A DNA stretch of 64,000 nt from positions 507,309,942 through 507,373,941 of the forward strand of contig NC_081410.1 of assembly GCF_030272615.1 (NCBI RefSeq). Direction: 5' to 3'. The notes beneath the pieces are model-generated. The model had not been told where the DNA came from and ran no database searches. It worked only from the letters and a program-made list of their open reading frames with translations. Origin of the DNA: Cryptomeria japonica. Lineage: Eukaryota; Streptophyta; Pinopsida; Cupressales; Cupressaceae. The stretch's first letter is position 1. Each line of letters begins with the position of its first letter. Both the position numbers and the translations under genes were made by a program. This document shows, in pieces, positions 12,101 through 22,447 of this stretch.

Positions 12101-12683
12101 GTTCCATGGTGCTCGGGCCTACTACTGTTGGTCCTCCTATTTTAGCAAAGAATTCTTTCAAGTCGCCATTTCTAAGGTGATCTCTTTGTGCCTCGTAGAC
12201 CTTTGCCAGCATTTCAAAATTGATAGACTCCAAATAATTTGATGCCTCACTGAGTCTGAAAACTCGCCTGAACTCATTATCATTTATTTTCATTAAAAAC
12301 CCACCATTTACATTCTTCAAAGTCCTGGTGTCGGGATCATAATTACTTGCAATTTGGGTTAGCAGGTCCACATCCATGTAAACCCCAACGACTATAAGCT
12401 TCCCAACATCTGATTCCCTTATGCTATTCATTGGAGCAAGGGAATTTATCTGGCTAAACCCCACTTTGAAAAGTCCCAAGCCTGCCATTCCTATCTGGGG
12501 ATCCCTCAACCAATTCCCTTTATCATATAAACCATCACCAATTCCCAGGCAGGAAGATTTAGGCACTAATTCTTTTATTTTAGCTGAAGTATTAGTGGAC
12601 CTAGTCAATTGCTCAAGAAAATCATCACAAATGGCTCTCTCCTTATAACCAACCTTCCCCCTGAATTCTCTTCGCGGTGCCAT
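9158..12683 (-). pseudogene. LTR-embedded long ORF of B, copy 1
   Basis: From ATG 12683 (MAPRREFRGKVG) the frame stays open, except for one Trp-to-stop at 11868, to about 11670. After one frameshift a single frame with a few stops leads to TAA 9158-9160, about 1,175 codons in all. The N-terminal half is globular with no enzyme motif I know. The middle is acidic and Pro/Ser rich. The C-terminal third is heptad-rich (KADLQLKLELILKAYNEAKI) and ends in a basic segment rich in Leu, Lys and Trp. No signal peptide or clear membrane span is seen. The 22448-26012 copy keeps the same frame with different lesions, which supports a real ancestral gene. The architecture resembles D's second ORF. Function is unknown; the stops that differ between copies arose after insertion. 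Confidence 0.7.
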
Positions 12684-12784
12684 CTCAAAATTATACTTAT
12701 TTCAATGGAATTTCGAACAGATTATTTTGAGAAATCAAATACCCAATGATACCAACCAAACTGTAATTGTCAACAATTTCTAAA

Positions 12785-12793
12785 ACTTACCTG
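12785..12793 (-). promoter_or_regulatory. Candidate 5' splice donor upstream of LTR ORF, copy 1
   Basis: On the minus strand CAG|GTAAGT reads from 12793 to 12785, a perfect plant donor consensus. It lies about 100 bases before the ATG at 12683, and an AT-rich stretch ending TTTTGAG sits just before that ATG. The second LTR keeps GTAAGT at the same place. Use as an intron is inference. Confidence 0.4.
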
Positions 12794-13002
12794 TTCCCTG
12801 AGAAAATTTTCTCTGTGCACTGGTTCCTCTGCAAGATTCCTTGAATGCAAGCTAAAACTTCAACTCATGTAAGGATTATTACAGCAACTGAGCATTGATT
12901 AAAATCAATTAAGCCACATGCTTTGACAATTAATTCATAAATTGAATTTGATTAAAAGGCTCCAATAGAGAACAAAATTTCTCTAAGTGTTCTGCCTTTT
13001 CG

Positions 13003-13962
13003 CTATTTCGTGAAGGGTAACCATCGGTCACCTTCTCATTGTGAAACAATGTGTATCGTCAAATCATGCAAAACTTACACATTCTTTACCTTACTTGAGT
13101 CATCCTTGCTTAAAATAAGCCCCACCACCTTTTCGATGTTTCGCGAAGGGTAGCCATCGTGCACCTTCGCATTGTGAAACAACGCACAACATCTGATCAT
13201 CAACTAACTGCTTGACCTTTATTATCCACTGTAACTGTTTGTCTTTACAATTGAGTGTAACCGCCACCGCTAGTGGTTTTTTGTTATTTTGTGAAGGGTA
13301 ACCACCAGGCACCTTTGCATTGTGAAACAATGCATGACGTATGATCGAGAACTAGATGCTCGGCCTTTAGCTACTTTAGCCTTCAAAGTGGGTCCTTTGT
13401 GCAAATTTACTTGTCTGCAAACTTCCGATAAATATCTCCATGTGTCAGTCACTTATTAGCTCAATAAATTTCTTGGGCTCCACCTTCTAACCACCACGTG
13501 TCTTATCGAACCATGGATTTCATCAACAGTGCCACTTTATCAAATGGACCAACTGAAAATACATTTGGAGCCATGCGTCTTGTTGACAGATCACCCTCCG
13601 CATCATCCGCATATCCAATTGTCTTGCCACCTAATCTACCACGTAACAACCAACTCCTTTTTTCTACTTCGTGAAAGATAACTCTCATGCTTCTTTACAT
13701 TGCAAAATAGTGCTTATCGCCTGAACATCTGGGAGATGCTCGGTCTTTAGCTTGCCCTTTTCATACGTACCTTTTTCGCTACTTCGCGAATGGTAACCAT
13801 ATTGCACCTTCACATTGCAAAACAATGTGCATCATTGGATGAACCACAAGATGCTCGGCCTTTACCTCAGAAACCACTTACTTGCTTGGGCCCAACACCT
13901 TTTCACTGCTTCACGAAGGGTAACTCTCATGCTTCTTTGCATTGTGAAACAACGTGCATCAT
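13003..13962. repeat. Cluster of six hairpin-forming repeats in B LTR, copy 1
   Basis: Six diverged units at about 13003-13051, 13130-13186, 13283-13335, 13661-13718, 13773-13832 and 13900-13962. Each has a left arm like TTTCGCGAAGGGTAACCAT and a right arm like CACCTTCGCATTGCGAAAC. The arms pair with each other (TTTCGC with GCGAAA, GAAGG with CCTTC), so each unit can fold into an imperfect hairpin. Unit spacing varies from about 70 to 380 bases, so this is not a simple tandem array. The cluster sits between the LTR start and the LTR ORF. It may be a leader RNA structure, an enhancer array or a methylation target. Confidence 0.75.
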
Positions 13963-14301
13963 TGGATCAACTGGAAATTTCATGAGCGTTACAAAACCCG
14001 ACAGACAAATAGTAAGCAAAATAAAGCTTAGGAAAAGTGGGATAAGACAAATAAAATGTTATAACCCACCTAGGCAAAGACCTTAAAAAGGGACCCCGTT
14101 CCTAACGACGGACCGACCCTTCCACTTAAGTGGAAAACTTAAATGAGGAAACATAAGCACAAGGCTTACAAGATGATAAATGAATTTGCAAAACCCTAAA
14201 CCCTTAGAAAAATAACCGTCAAAGGCAAATGAAACACTAAAACCTTGCAGATTTTAGCGAATTGAAAAGAGAAAATCCCAATACTCAAAATAATGACAAC
14301 A

Positions 14302-14623
14302 ACGGCTCGGATTGGGGAAGGTTGGATGCGAGACCAACACAAGAACATAGATAAACTCTAGAGAGTAGACCAAGAACAAGCCTTAAAGAAAAAACAGAAG
14401 CAAACCTAATATGTACAACCCACAACCTACTGTGCATGGACTTAAATGAAAATTAAGAGAAGTAATACTTTAGGAATTGTCCATGCACTAGAAATTTGTG
14501 TACCTCACCATTCATTCTTTTCAAGAAGTATGAATCCTTTCTGTTGATATCACAGACAATAGAAGGACCTAGCCATAGTGATTTGATTTTTTTATACTTA
14601 CCCTTATCTTTTCCTCTTGCATT
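14302..14623 (-). other. Non-coding end of B internal region; no polypurine tract seen
   Basis: This should hold the polypurine tract that primes plus-strand DNA, directly beside the 3' LTR at 14301. The minus strand there reads CCCCAATCCGAGCCGT, which is not purine-rich. I see no other gene in the interval. Either the tract has decayed or the junction was rearranged. Confidence 0.5.
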
Positions 14624-15774
14624 TCATTGAAGAACCCTGTCACCAATTTGAAATTTCCTTAATGTTGTTCTCTTGTTAGAAAGATTCTTGGATTGTAATT
14701 GGAGCTTCAAGTTTCTTTTATGAGCCATGGTTCTGATTTCTTCCATTTCCACCATCTGAACCATTCTATCTTCCATGGATCCTGATAATTCCAATTCCTC
14801 ATCTTGTAAAAATTTATATACAGGGAGAAGATTATTAACTGGCACCCTAGTTTGTGTTCCATAAACTAGTTCAAACAGTGACACACCAATTTCTTTCTTC
14901 ACAGTAATCATGTCTGCCCATAAGGCCAACTTGAGTTTCTGATCCCAAGACCTTTTATTCTGCTCAAGAATTTTCTTGATAATATTCAAAAGGCTTTTAT
15001 TGTTGGATTATGCTTGGCCATTACCTTTTGGATGGTATGATGAAGAATATGACATGATAATTCCATGGATAGCACAAAATTAAGTGAATTCCTCTGATCT
15101 AAAACTCATAGCATTGTCCATTATTAGTTTTATAGGCACACCAAACTGTGTTATCACATTATCCATCAGAAACTCAATGACAACGTTACTGGTTGCCCTT
15201 CTAATAGGTATAGCCTCAATCCATTTAGTGAAATAATCAGTGGCCACCACATCTATCTATGACCCCTGCCTAACTTCTCTACTATCTCCCTAATAAAGTC
15301 AATGCCCCACTAGACAAAAAGGGCTTCCATTATAACTGGGTTAAGGGGAAAAGCTCCTTCATATTTTAACTTGGAAGAAAACTTTTGGCATGGATCACAC
15401 TTCTGAACATGCTCATGGGCATCTTTAAACAAAGTAGGTCAATAGTAATCAGCCTTGACTATTTTACCAACTGTGGTCTTGGCTGACTAATTCCCTCCAC
15501 ATACTCCATTGTGAATTTATGTCAGCATCCTTTGAGCTTGGGAATTGTCTAAACACATCGACAATTCCCCATCTCTATTTCTCCAATATAAATCCCCTTT
15601 AATAAGGATATATTTTTGAGACTTTAGTTTCAATGTCCTATGATTTTTAGTCATTCCCTCTTGGTATGTTGCATCTCTTAGAAAATGCACTACTTCTGAG
15701 TACCAAGGTTGTGTCTCAATACTAGTAACTAGGACTTCCTCGATTTCAACATTGTTAACATCAACATCAATTCA
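14624..15774 (-). pseudogene. Integrase of element B, decayed
   Basis: Reading on the minus strand, an RNase H-to-integrase linker (15774-15560) leads to an HHCC-type zinc-binding region near 15510-15390 (ending HVQKCDPCQKF). A core with WGIDFI (first Asp of DDE) follows near 15290, then a badly shifted stretch. A C-terminal part at 14989-14624 contains LFELVYGTQTRVPV and the GDRVLQ barrel-like end. Stops and shifts are frequent in 15300-15000, where the second Asp and Glu should lie, so I cannot confirm them. Integrase would join element DNA to the target. This is the most damaged part of B's pol. Confidence 0.75.
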
Positions 15775-16229
15775 ATTTGACTCAGCCATCAATTTGGAAA
15801 GGCTTAGTCCTCTCCCTAGTTTGGTGATCTTAATCTCCAAGTCAAACTCTTGTATTCTAGTTATCCACCTACATCTCTTACTAGTGACTTCGAACTGAGA
15901 TAAAATGTCTATAACAGCCGCATGAGTGACATAAGAACCTATTTCTGCATTTACAAGATATGGCCTAAAGGCTTTCATAGCCTTGACTAGAGCATATGCT
16001 TCCTTTTCCATGACCTCATATTTCAACTCAGCAGCCTATAATGATTTACTATACAAAGCAATTGGATAATCATATCCCTTATCATCTTTCCGAAGCATAA
16101 CTATTGCTACTGTATGATAAGAAGCAAAGGAGAATAATGAGAAAGGCTTACTATAATCCGAGGATTTCAACACGGGTACCTTCTGAATAACCTTCTTAAC
16201 TTTGTCAAAAGCTTGTGCAACTTCTTCAT
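15775..16229 (-). pseudogene. RNase H of element B (standard position, after RT)
   Basis: The frame from about 16329 continues from the RT thumb. YPIALYSKSL, KYEVMEKEAYALVKAM and the ending DLEIKITKLGRG are typical of the gypsy RNase H fold. The expected D of the HTD motif reads YVTHAAV, so catalytic acids are partly lost. One stop at about 16035 splits it. This is the ordinary RNase H; a second RNase H-like domain lies before the RT at 17698-17320. Confidence 0.7.
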
Positions 16230-16885
16230 TCCAAGAAAACTTTTCATCCTTCTTTAGTAATTTGACAATATGTTTCACGATTTTAGCAAAGTTGGCAATA
16301 AATCTTCTAACCAAATTTACCTTGCCCAAAAAAGACTGAATTCCTTTGACATTCTTTGGCTCAAGTACATTATTTATAGCCTCAATCCTCTCAGGATATA
16401 TTCAAACTCCTTCTTTGGAGACAAGATGCCCAAGTAATTTCCCTTTAGTGACTGAAAAATGACATTTCTTTGGGTTTAATGACACACCAAACTACCATTA
16501 TGATGTTAATAAATTCTTTAAAAGCCACATCCATCGCTCTTTGAAAGGTAGCTCCAGCATTCTTTAGGCCAAATGGCATTCTCACATAAACATATGTCCC
16601 CCAAGGGGTGGTAAAGGCAGTCTTAAATTATTTGGACTCTTTCACTAATACTTGATTGTATCTTGAGAACCCATCCATGTTGGACACCCATGAAGAATGT
16701 CTTATAGGCTTAATAATCCCCCCTTCTCTCATTTTTGTTAACTCTTGTTGCATCTTGGTCTCCAAAAGGGGGTTGATAGGTCTTTGCTTCTATCAAAAAG
16801 GCTTAGCATCTGGATGCAGAGGAATTTCATGTTGAAATAGATCTTGTCTGTACACCTTCAGGTCCTCATAAGACCAAGTAAAAAC
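16230..16885 (-). pseudogene. pol: Reverse transcriptase of element B with two internal deletions
   Basis: Recognisable blocks are the N-terminal EIPLHPDAKPF, the QQELTKMREGGIIKPI finger, SSWVS, the MDGFSRYNQ block with the first catalytic Asp, [16 protein letters not shown], then NPKKCHF and the thumb FLGKVNLVRRFIANFAKI. Two stretches are missing. About 50 residues are lost between SSWVS and MDGF (junction near 16678-16684). Some 30-35 residues are lost after IIMVV (junction near 16488-16492), which removes the whole YxDD catalytic box. The enzyme cannot have worked in this form. The sizes are estimates from family spacing. Confidence 0.8.
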
Positions 16886-17319
16886 ATTTTTATACTTCCT
16901 TAATAATTTAATGAGGTTGGGTTTAATGTGAGGAGCCAAGTTCTTCCTAATATATACCAAGTTAGGGGATGATTCTATCCCTAAGTTCACTTCTTCCAAC
17001 TCCTCTAATCTAGTGGTTGACTTTTGATGCAAATGACTGTCATTATAACTAAAAATACCTTCCAACTTAACCAGTCCTTTAGGTATTTCATTGGTTTCTA
17101 GTTGAACTATGTCATTCCCAAATGGAGTCTCCCAGTCATCTGCCACCTCTACCAATGCATTACAGTTGATCTTTTGTCCATCATACTCATCAATGCATTG
17201 TAAAAATCTTAGTATGTCATCATCATCTTCAAATACCTCCCAGTTATACACATTATCTAGAATAGTAGGTCTGGCTTTAATCTCAACTGTAGATACACCA
17301 GTCAATGTTACATCATCAT

Positions 17320-17698
17320 TCCTCAATGCAACATTAGCTAAGAAGTATGCCATGATATTTTTAGATCTTTCAATCCAGACAATAGAAATGCATTAAAATA
17401 CTCAATTACATCCCACACAACATATTTTTACCTTTTCAAATGGTCATGTTTTATGCATATCTTGACCTTATCTGGCAAACTACCAGTTATGAATCCCCAA
17501 ATACTTTTAACAACTGAATGCCATGTTTCTTAGCAATTTCCAACCCCAATAATCATATTGAGCTATGTTGTTTGTACATTTGAAAGCCAATAGAAAAGAA
17601 TACTTGAAAGTGATACCTGATGGAGATACAAAAAGAACTCCTTCTCTAGATCCTTCTTTCGAGAAAGCTCCACCAGAGTAGATATGCCACAAGCCTTC
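17320..17698 (-). pseudogene. Second RNase H-like domain placed between protease and RT (B)
   Basis: Minus-strand residues from GLWHIYSGGAFSKEGS onward fit the plant/archaeal-type RNase H found as a second RNase H in Tat-group elements. They show an initial strand with the (F)DGA motif (here YSGGA), SPSGITFKYSF, a TNNIA(E)Y(E) helix (here TNNIAQYDY), VFGDS near 17490, and a tail MAYFLANVA where a D-x-LA motif is usual. Two acids are lost (D to G, E to Q); the VFGDS Asp is kept. A frameshift lies near 17510. In the Tat elements I know of, this domain follows the ordinary RNase H; here it precedes the RT. The family call is from pattern memory. Confidence 0.65.
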
Positions 17699-18260
17699 TT
17701 GTTGAGATTCCAATTCATTGACAATGGGATCAGTATTTTTCAATTGAGGTTGAATTGGCTGTACTCTAAAATTGTCAAGGTCCACATCAATCATACAATT
17801 CAACATATCAGGGTCTATCTTCTCAATTACCCTAGGAGCACATGGTTCTCTATATAACTTAACCTGGCTTCCATTTATTGGGATTGTTGCATATGAAAGA
17901 TCTAATTGCATGTTTCCTCCAACTGTTGTAGCCCATTGTCTGGATAATAGCATGCCATAATGGGGTTTTGTGTCAGTTACTATGACATCCATATTATAAG
18001 TTGCTTCAGAAAATGCTGCTATCTTTACCTCTACATGCCTCATTGTACCTACCACAGGTTCTTCTCTATTGTCCATGGCATAGCATTTTCCATACATGGT
18101 ACTCATTGATAATCCCAATTCTTTCATGACACCATATGGCATCACATTTGCAGCAACACCATAGTTTATCATATAGTTTTTAATTAGCCTATTATTGACT
18201 AATAAGGTTACATAAAACGGATCAACCTGGGAAGGTTATTGAGTAATTGTTGTTCCAACA
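17699..18260 (-). pseudogene. Aspartic protease region of element B
   Basis: The sequence around 18200-18130 reads LIKNYMINYGVAANVMP, the place where gypsy proteases have I-D-S-G-A-x-x-N-V-M-P, so the catalytic Asp is Asn and the Ser is Tyr. Downstream HYGMLLSRQWA corresponds to the flap-to-end region (usually LLGRPW). A linker of about 70 residues with NGSQVKLYREP follows and joins to the second RNase H-like domain. It is inactive as read. Confidence 0.7.
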
Positions 18261-18399
18261 TATATCTTTGGAGTCTGCTACTCCTCATCCTTTTCATCCT
18301 TCTCGGTATTTATAGGTGAAAATGCATTATTATCTAATATATTAGAAAATAATTAAAGAGCAACTTCTCTGTGCTCTTTTATTTTCAACAGATGTACCA

Positions 18400-20925
18400 A
18401 TGGAACTATAACTTTCATTTAGGTTAAAGCCTGAGTCATATCAAATGTGGAGTTAAAGATTGACTCAGTATGTGTTTTAACCTTTTCTGTTTTTGGCTGG
18501 CTTGCCTTTTTAGCTGCAACAGTCCCTTGTAAAGTGCCAGTAGTACTATTATCTCCATTCTTTGCCACATCTTTGGATCTGTCTTCTTTTGCAGGGTCAT
18601 CTTTGGGTAAAGTGTTATTGCCTACCATCCTTTTCTGAGACACTTCTTTCATGAACATAGAAGTAGGCTCCCCATAATCTCTATCCCTTTTGTTGCTTCT
18701 CAAATTGTAGTTATGTTTGGCTTTGGCTATAGCAGCCTTAGTGAGATTTTTGACCTCTTCTTCACTAGGCCTTCTGAGATGAACTTCTTCATCCTCGATT
18801 GTCACCACATTCAAAGTGGGGTGCCAGTCAATTGTTAGCTGACCTTGATAACCTTCATTGTCACTTAGTACATCATACCCGCTAGCTTCACTTTTTGAGG
18901 ACTCATCATCACTTTCAACAATGGTTTCAAACATATTGACAATAGGCCTATCCTCATTCTGATATCTCAACTCACCATCACCCTTCATAGATTCATTTAA
19001 CGCCTAGGCCACAACACACTAATAAGGAGAATGTGGCCCATCACAAGTTGTACACTAGGGAGTATTTTCCATATTATGCACATTCCCACCTTTCAAGGGG
19101 TCAGGTGTAGCTTGGTTGTGTGTTTTCTTGGGCTTATCTTGGACAGGTTTACCATCCTTTCAAGTGGTATTATATGGCATGTCATGTAGTCTAGGAGGCC
19201 TATCTTGCCAATTGTAGTGAGGTTTGTCATTTTTACTCACTTTGGTAGTAAGATCTTTCATGGCAATCATAAGCTTTTCAATTTTATCCTCTTCCTTAGG
19301 AGCTTTATTTTGTTGAGGATTTGGCTCTTGCCACAGTCTACCATTATTCCTCCTTCCCACTTTCCCAAATGCTTTCCTATTACTATCTACATTTATAGCA
19401 ATTCTAAAAGCATCTCTTAAACTATGTGGGTTTTTATCCTTGAGGATGTAAGCCATTTTAGGATCAAAAGTATTATAGTAAGTAAACACACATTTTCATC
19501 TAATCTCATTACTTGAAATAACCTATGCATTGCCTTCTAAAACCTTGCATTGAAGTATGTGACAACTTCATTATCATATTTCCTGATGTTGTTGAGTTTA
19601 TTTAGCATAAAACTCACATTGGTTTTATCACCATATTGCTCTTGGAAGCAGTTTTTAAATTCTTCCCAAGAACTAATGCTATTTATAGGTAAGCCTCTAT
19701 ACCAATCCCTTGCATCATCCACCATAGACTGTACAAACAATTTCATTATGAAATCTTCGTTGGCAATCTCATAATCATTTATCATGTCACCGAAAGATTT
19801 TAAATGATCCTCTACACTTATGGCATTATTGCCAGCAAAATTCTGAAGCATGTCCCCTAGTTCAATAGGAACATGGTTTGGATATCTCGAGATTCCCTCA
19901 AAGAAAAGTTGTCTATACAACTCTAGATTGATGGGCCTCCTCTAGAACTAGTTTCCATTAGGATTATTACCCATGTTCATTCTCATATTAAAACCATGAG
20001 TTAGAGGAACTTGGTTATTTTGATTGGTAATAGGAACTTGACTAGCTGGAATAATACTCACAGTTAAGGTTGACTGAATTTTGACTGCAGGATGTGAGAC
20101 ATGCTGAGGTGGTGGCTTATTTAGGTTTGTTGAAGGAAAAATGATGGGAGGGGCCTTTAAGTAATCAATTTTTCTTTTGACTTCTTTATTAATTGCTTCT
20201 AATTCAGCTCTCTCCAATTCCCTTTGCAATTCTTCCTTTTCTTTCCTCATTCTTTCTATCTCTATCTCATGTGCACACAACCAATGCGAGATTTCTTTTT
20301 TAGTCTTAGACCCAGACCCAGTTTCCATGCACTTTTGTTTTCCTTTGTCAATGCTAATTCTAGTAGGTTGTGGGTCACTATGGACTTCTCAACTAGTTTT
20401 CACAACAATTTTATGTGCAGGGTTGGTCTTTGTTGTCAGGTTTTCCCTGATGACCGGACCTTCCTCCTCACTCTTGGTTTTCTCTTGGGTGAACAATTCA
20501 AGATCAGTGATCTATCTTAACAACCTATCTCTCTCAATCAATTTAGCCTTAATTTAATTTTCTTTATTTATTTCCTTTTGTGCTCTTAGAGAGATCAATT
20601 GGTGAACTCTTCTATTAAGAGCCTCAATTTCTTGGGATACTTCATCTGGATCTGGGAAGATTTCCTTTGAATCTGACATATTAACTTGATCAATATCAAT
20701 CAAACTAATATTCCCATCTACAATCCTTGGTACAGAATCCATCTTAACATTAGAAATATTTCTATCCTTCCCAGATATAGTTGCATGAGATATTCTCTTA
20801 TTCAAAACCTGGACATCTTCATTATTACCAAACAAACCAACATGAAAACCCAAGATTTCTTGCTCAGATTCATGGGAAAAAGAATTTGAAATTTCATATA
20901 TGGGTCTTCCAGAAGACTTGCCCAT
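18400..20925 (-). pseudogene. gag: Gag of element B
   Basis: ATG 20925 starts a long N-terminal extension with charged and coiled-coil segments (ERMRKEKEELQRELERAELEA near 20260-20200). The Retrotrans_gag capsid core lies at 19920-19537 (ARDWYRGLPINSISSWEEF, then the CFQEQYG region). A Lys/Gln-rich linker follows, then a C-X2-C-X3-H-X4-C knuckle at 19054-19016 with stops beside it, then an acidic tail (18988-18419). It is broken by about ten stops and two or three shifts. At roughly 840 codons it is much longer than an ordinary gypsy Gag. It forms the particle and binds RNA. Confidence 0.8.
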
Positions 20926-21360
20926 GTGACTGCTTTTTTGTATCTAGGTAGCATTAGATGGTTCATGTGCAACTGATCTTTTTTGGCCTTTTCAGGCCCA
21001 CTCAGGCAATCCCTCTTGCAACATCTCTTGAGGATTTCTCCTCATGTATGACCTGGTGTTTTTTCCTCTCTACATTGTACGTGTTTCCTTAGAATAACTT
21101 ATGCTTATTCAAGAGAACTGGTTATTATATGTCCAAGTTGCCACCCAAAAATGGGAAAATAAGAAATTATTAAGCTCAACAAATCATTCATAGAAGACAA
21201 TAGAACATGAGGAATCCTCAGAGAAAATAACAAAACATAGGGATAAAACGACCTGCTACAAGGACCAAATACACACAGATCTTAACAAAGTTTCAGTCAA
21301 TACAAGCATTGATCTGCAATATAGATTTACACTGACTCTCCCCAGTAGAGTTGCCATTTT
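20926..21360 (-). other. Leader of element B with primer binding site
   Basis: On the minus strand, four A residues after the LTR end are followed by TGGCAACTCTACTGGGGA (21356-21339), a TGG-starting primer site of the type seen in Tat-group elements. I believe it is Arg-tRNA-like but cannot check that. The rest (to ATG 20925) is non-coding leader. Confidence 0.75.
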
Positions 21361-22447
21361 TGTTGTTCTCAATTTCTCATTTTGTTATCTTCTCTACAAT
21401 AATTTTCAAGCCTCTGACGCATATGGAGAGAAAAAAAAGAAAATAGAAGTCTAAGACAACATACAACAAGATTTATACAAAAACCTTGTACACTTCAAGC
21501 TTATATCAAGCTTAGGTGGGTATACCTTTTGTGAATACTTTTCACAATTATGACAGAAAATTCATAGAAAACTAGTGCCAACTTCTGTAAACCCTATCAC
21601 CTTATACATAACTGAACATAAAGGAAAGATAAATATTAATTTTCAATTCATCTCCAAGAAGGCCATAAAACTCAACAAGCTATATCAGTGACTTATCTAG
21701 TCTTCAGAGCCACCTAGAACCAAATAAGAATTCTCAATAGGAAACTCACAAACACATCATTACATTGACTTCATAAAATCTATGCATGCCTTACATATAT
21801 AAACTTTCACCTTATACTAGACCCACCCATCAAATTCAAGTAGAATTATTGATTACCAATGAGAAGAGTTAAGTGTATTTAATTTCCATCCTTGAGAGAA
21901 CAACCTAAAACATTTTCGTAAATTGCCTTGCAACTCATTCAATTAAACTCCTAAATTATCTAATCAAACTAGTAAATCAATCACACATACGAGAAAACAA
22001 AAATGAGTCAGGGCTCAAAATGTTCTGATTTGTATATTAATGTCCTTCATCAAAATCTTACATAACTCAAAATGATTTCCAGAACATCAGAAAACCCTAA
22101 ATATATTTTGCCAGAGTTTCTTTACAAATTCTTGTGATGATTTCCTCAATAGTCCTGTATCCATTTATAGAAATATGGATGCAACAAGCTTCAGACTTTC
22201 CTAGAAAATTATGTTATAACCATAATTCCCTCTCAAAAGAGGGTTACAATTATTGCTAAAAGAAACATGAAGAAAAACAAATTAGTTAACCAGCTGGATA
22301 GAGGTCAAAAGACTTCTCAATATTCACAGGTCGAGTGCCAGGTGTCTTTAATTCCTCAAAAATCTGATTAGCCTGAAACAAGTAGTTACAAGAGCTAACC
22401 ACTTCCAACCTTCCCGGGGTTCATTACAATGCTGCAGCATCAATTGA

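Larger units (their letters stand above)
8068..14301 (-). repeat. 3' LTR of element B (6,234 bp)
   Basis: In the element's own sense the LTR starts at 14301 (TGTTGTCATTATTTTG) and ends at 8068 (...GAGAACAACA). It aligns end to end with 21361-27629, with many substitutions (roughly nine in ten bases agree by eye). Layout in sense: about 340 bp of start, the hairpin cluster (13962-13003), a candidate splice donor (12793-12785), a long ORF (12683-9158) and about 1.1 kb of non-coding AT-rich end. LTRs of most plant elements are 0.2-5 kb, so this is very long. Confidence 0.92.

Noticed and set aside
13003-13962. Regularly repeated palindromic units that might suggest a CRISPR array
   Set aside because: Units are diverged, spacing is irregular, the setting is a plant LTR and no cas genes are near. 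They are hairpin repeats of the element.
13790-14086. Plus-strand ORF of 98 codons also present at 27130-27414
   Set aside because: It is shared only because the two LTRs are copies. It runs across the hairpin repeats, antisense to the element, and lacks any protein feature.
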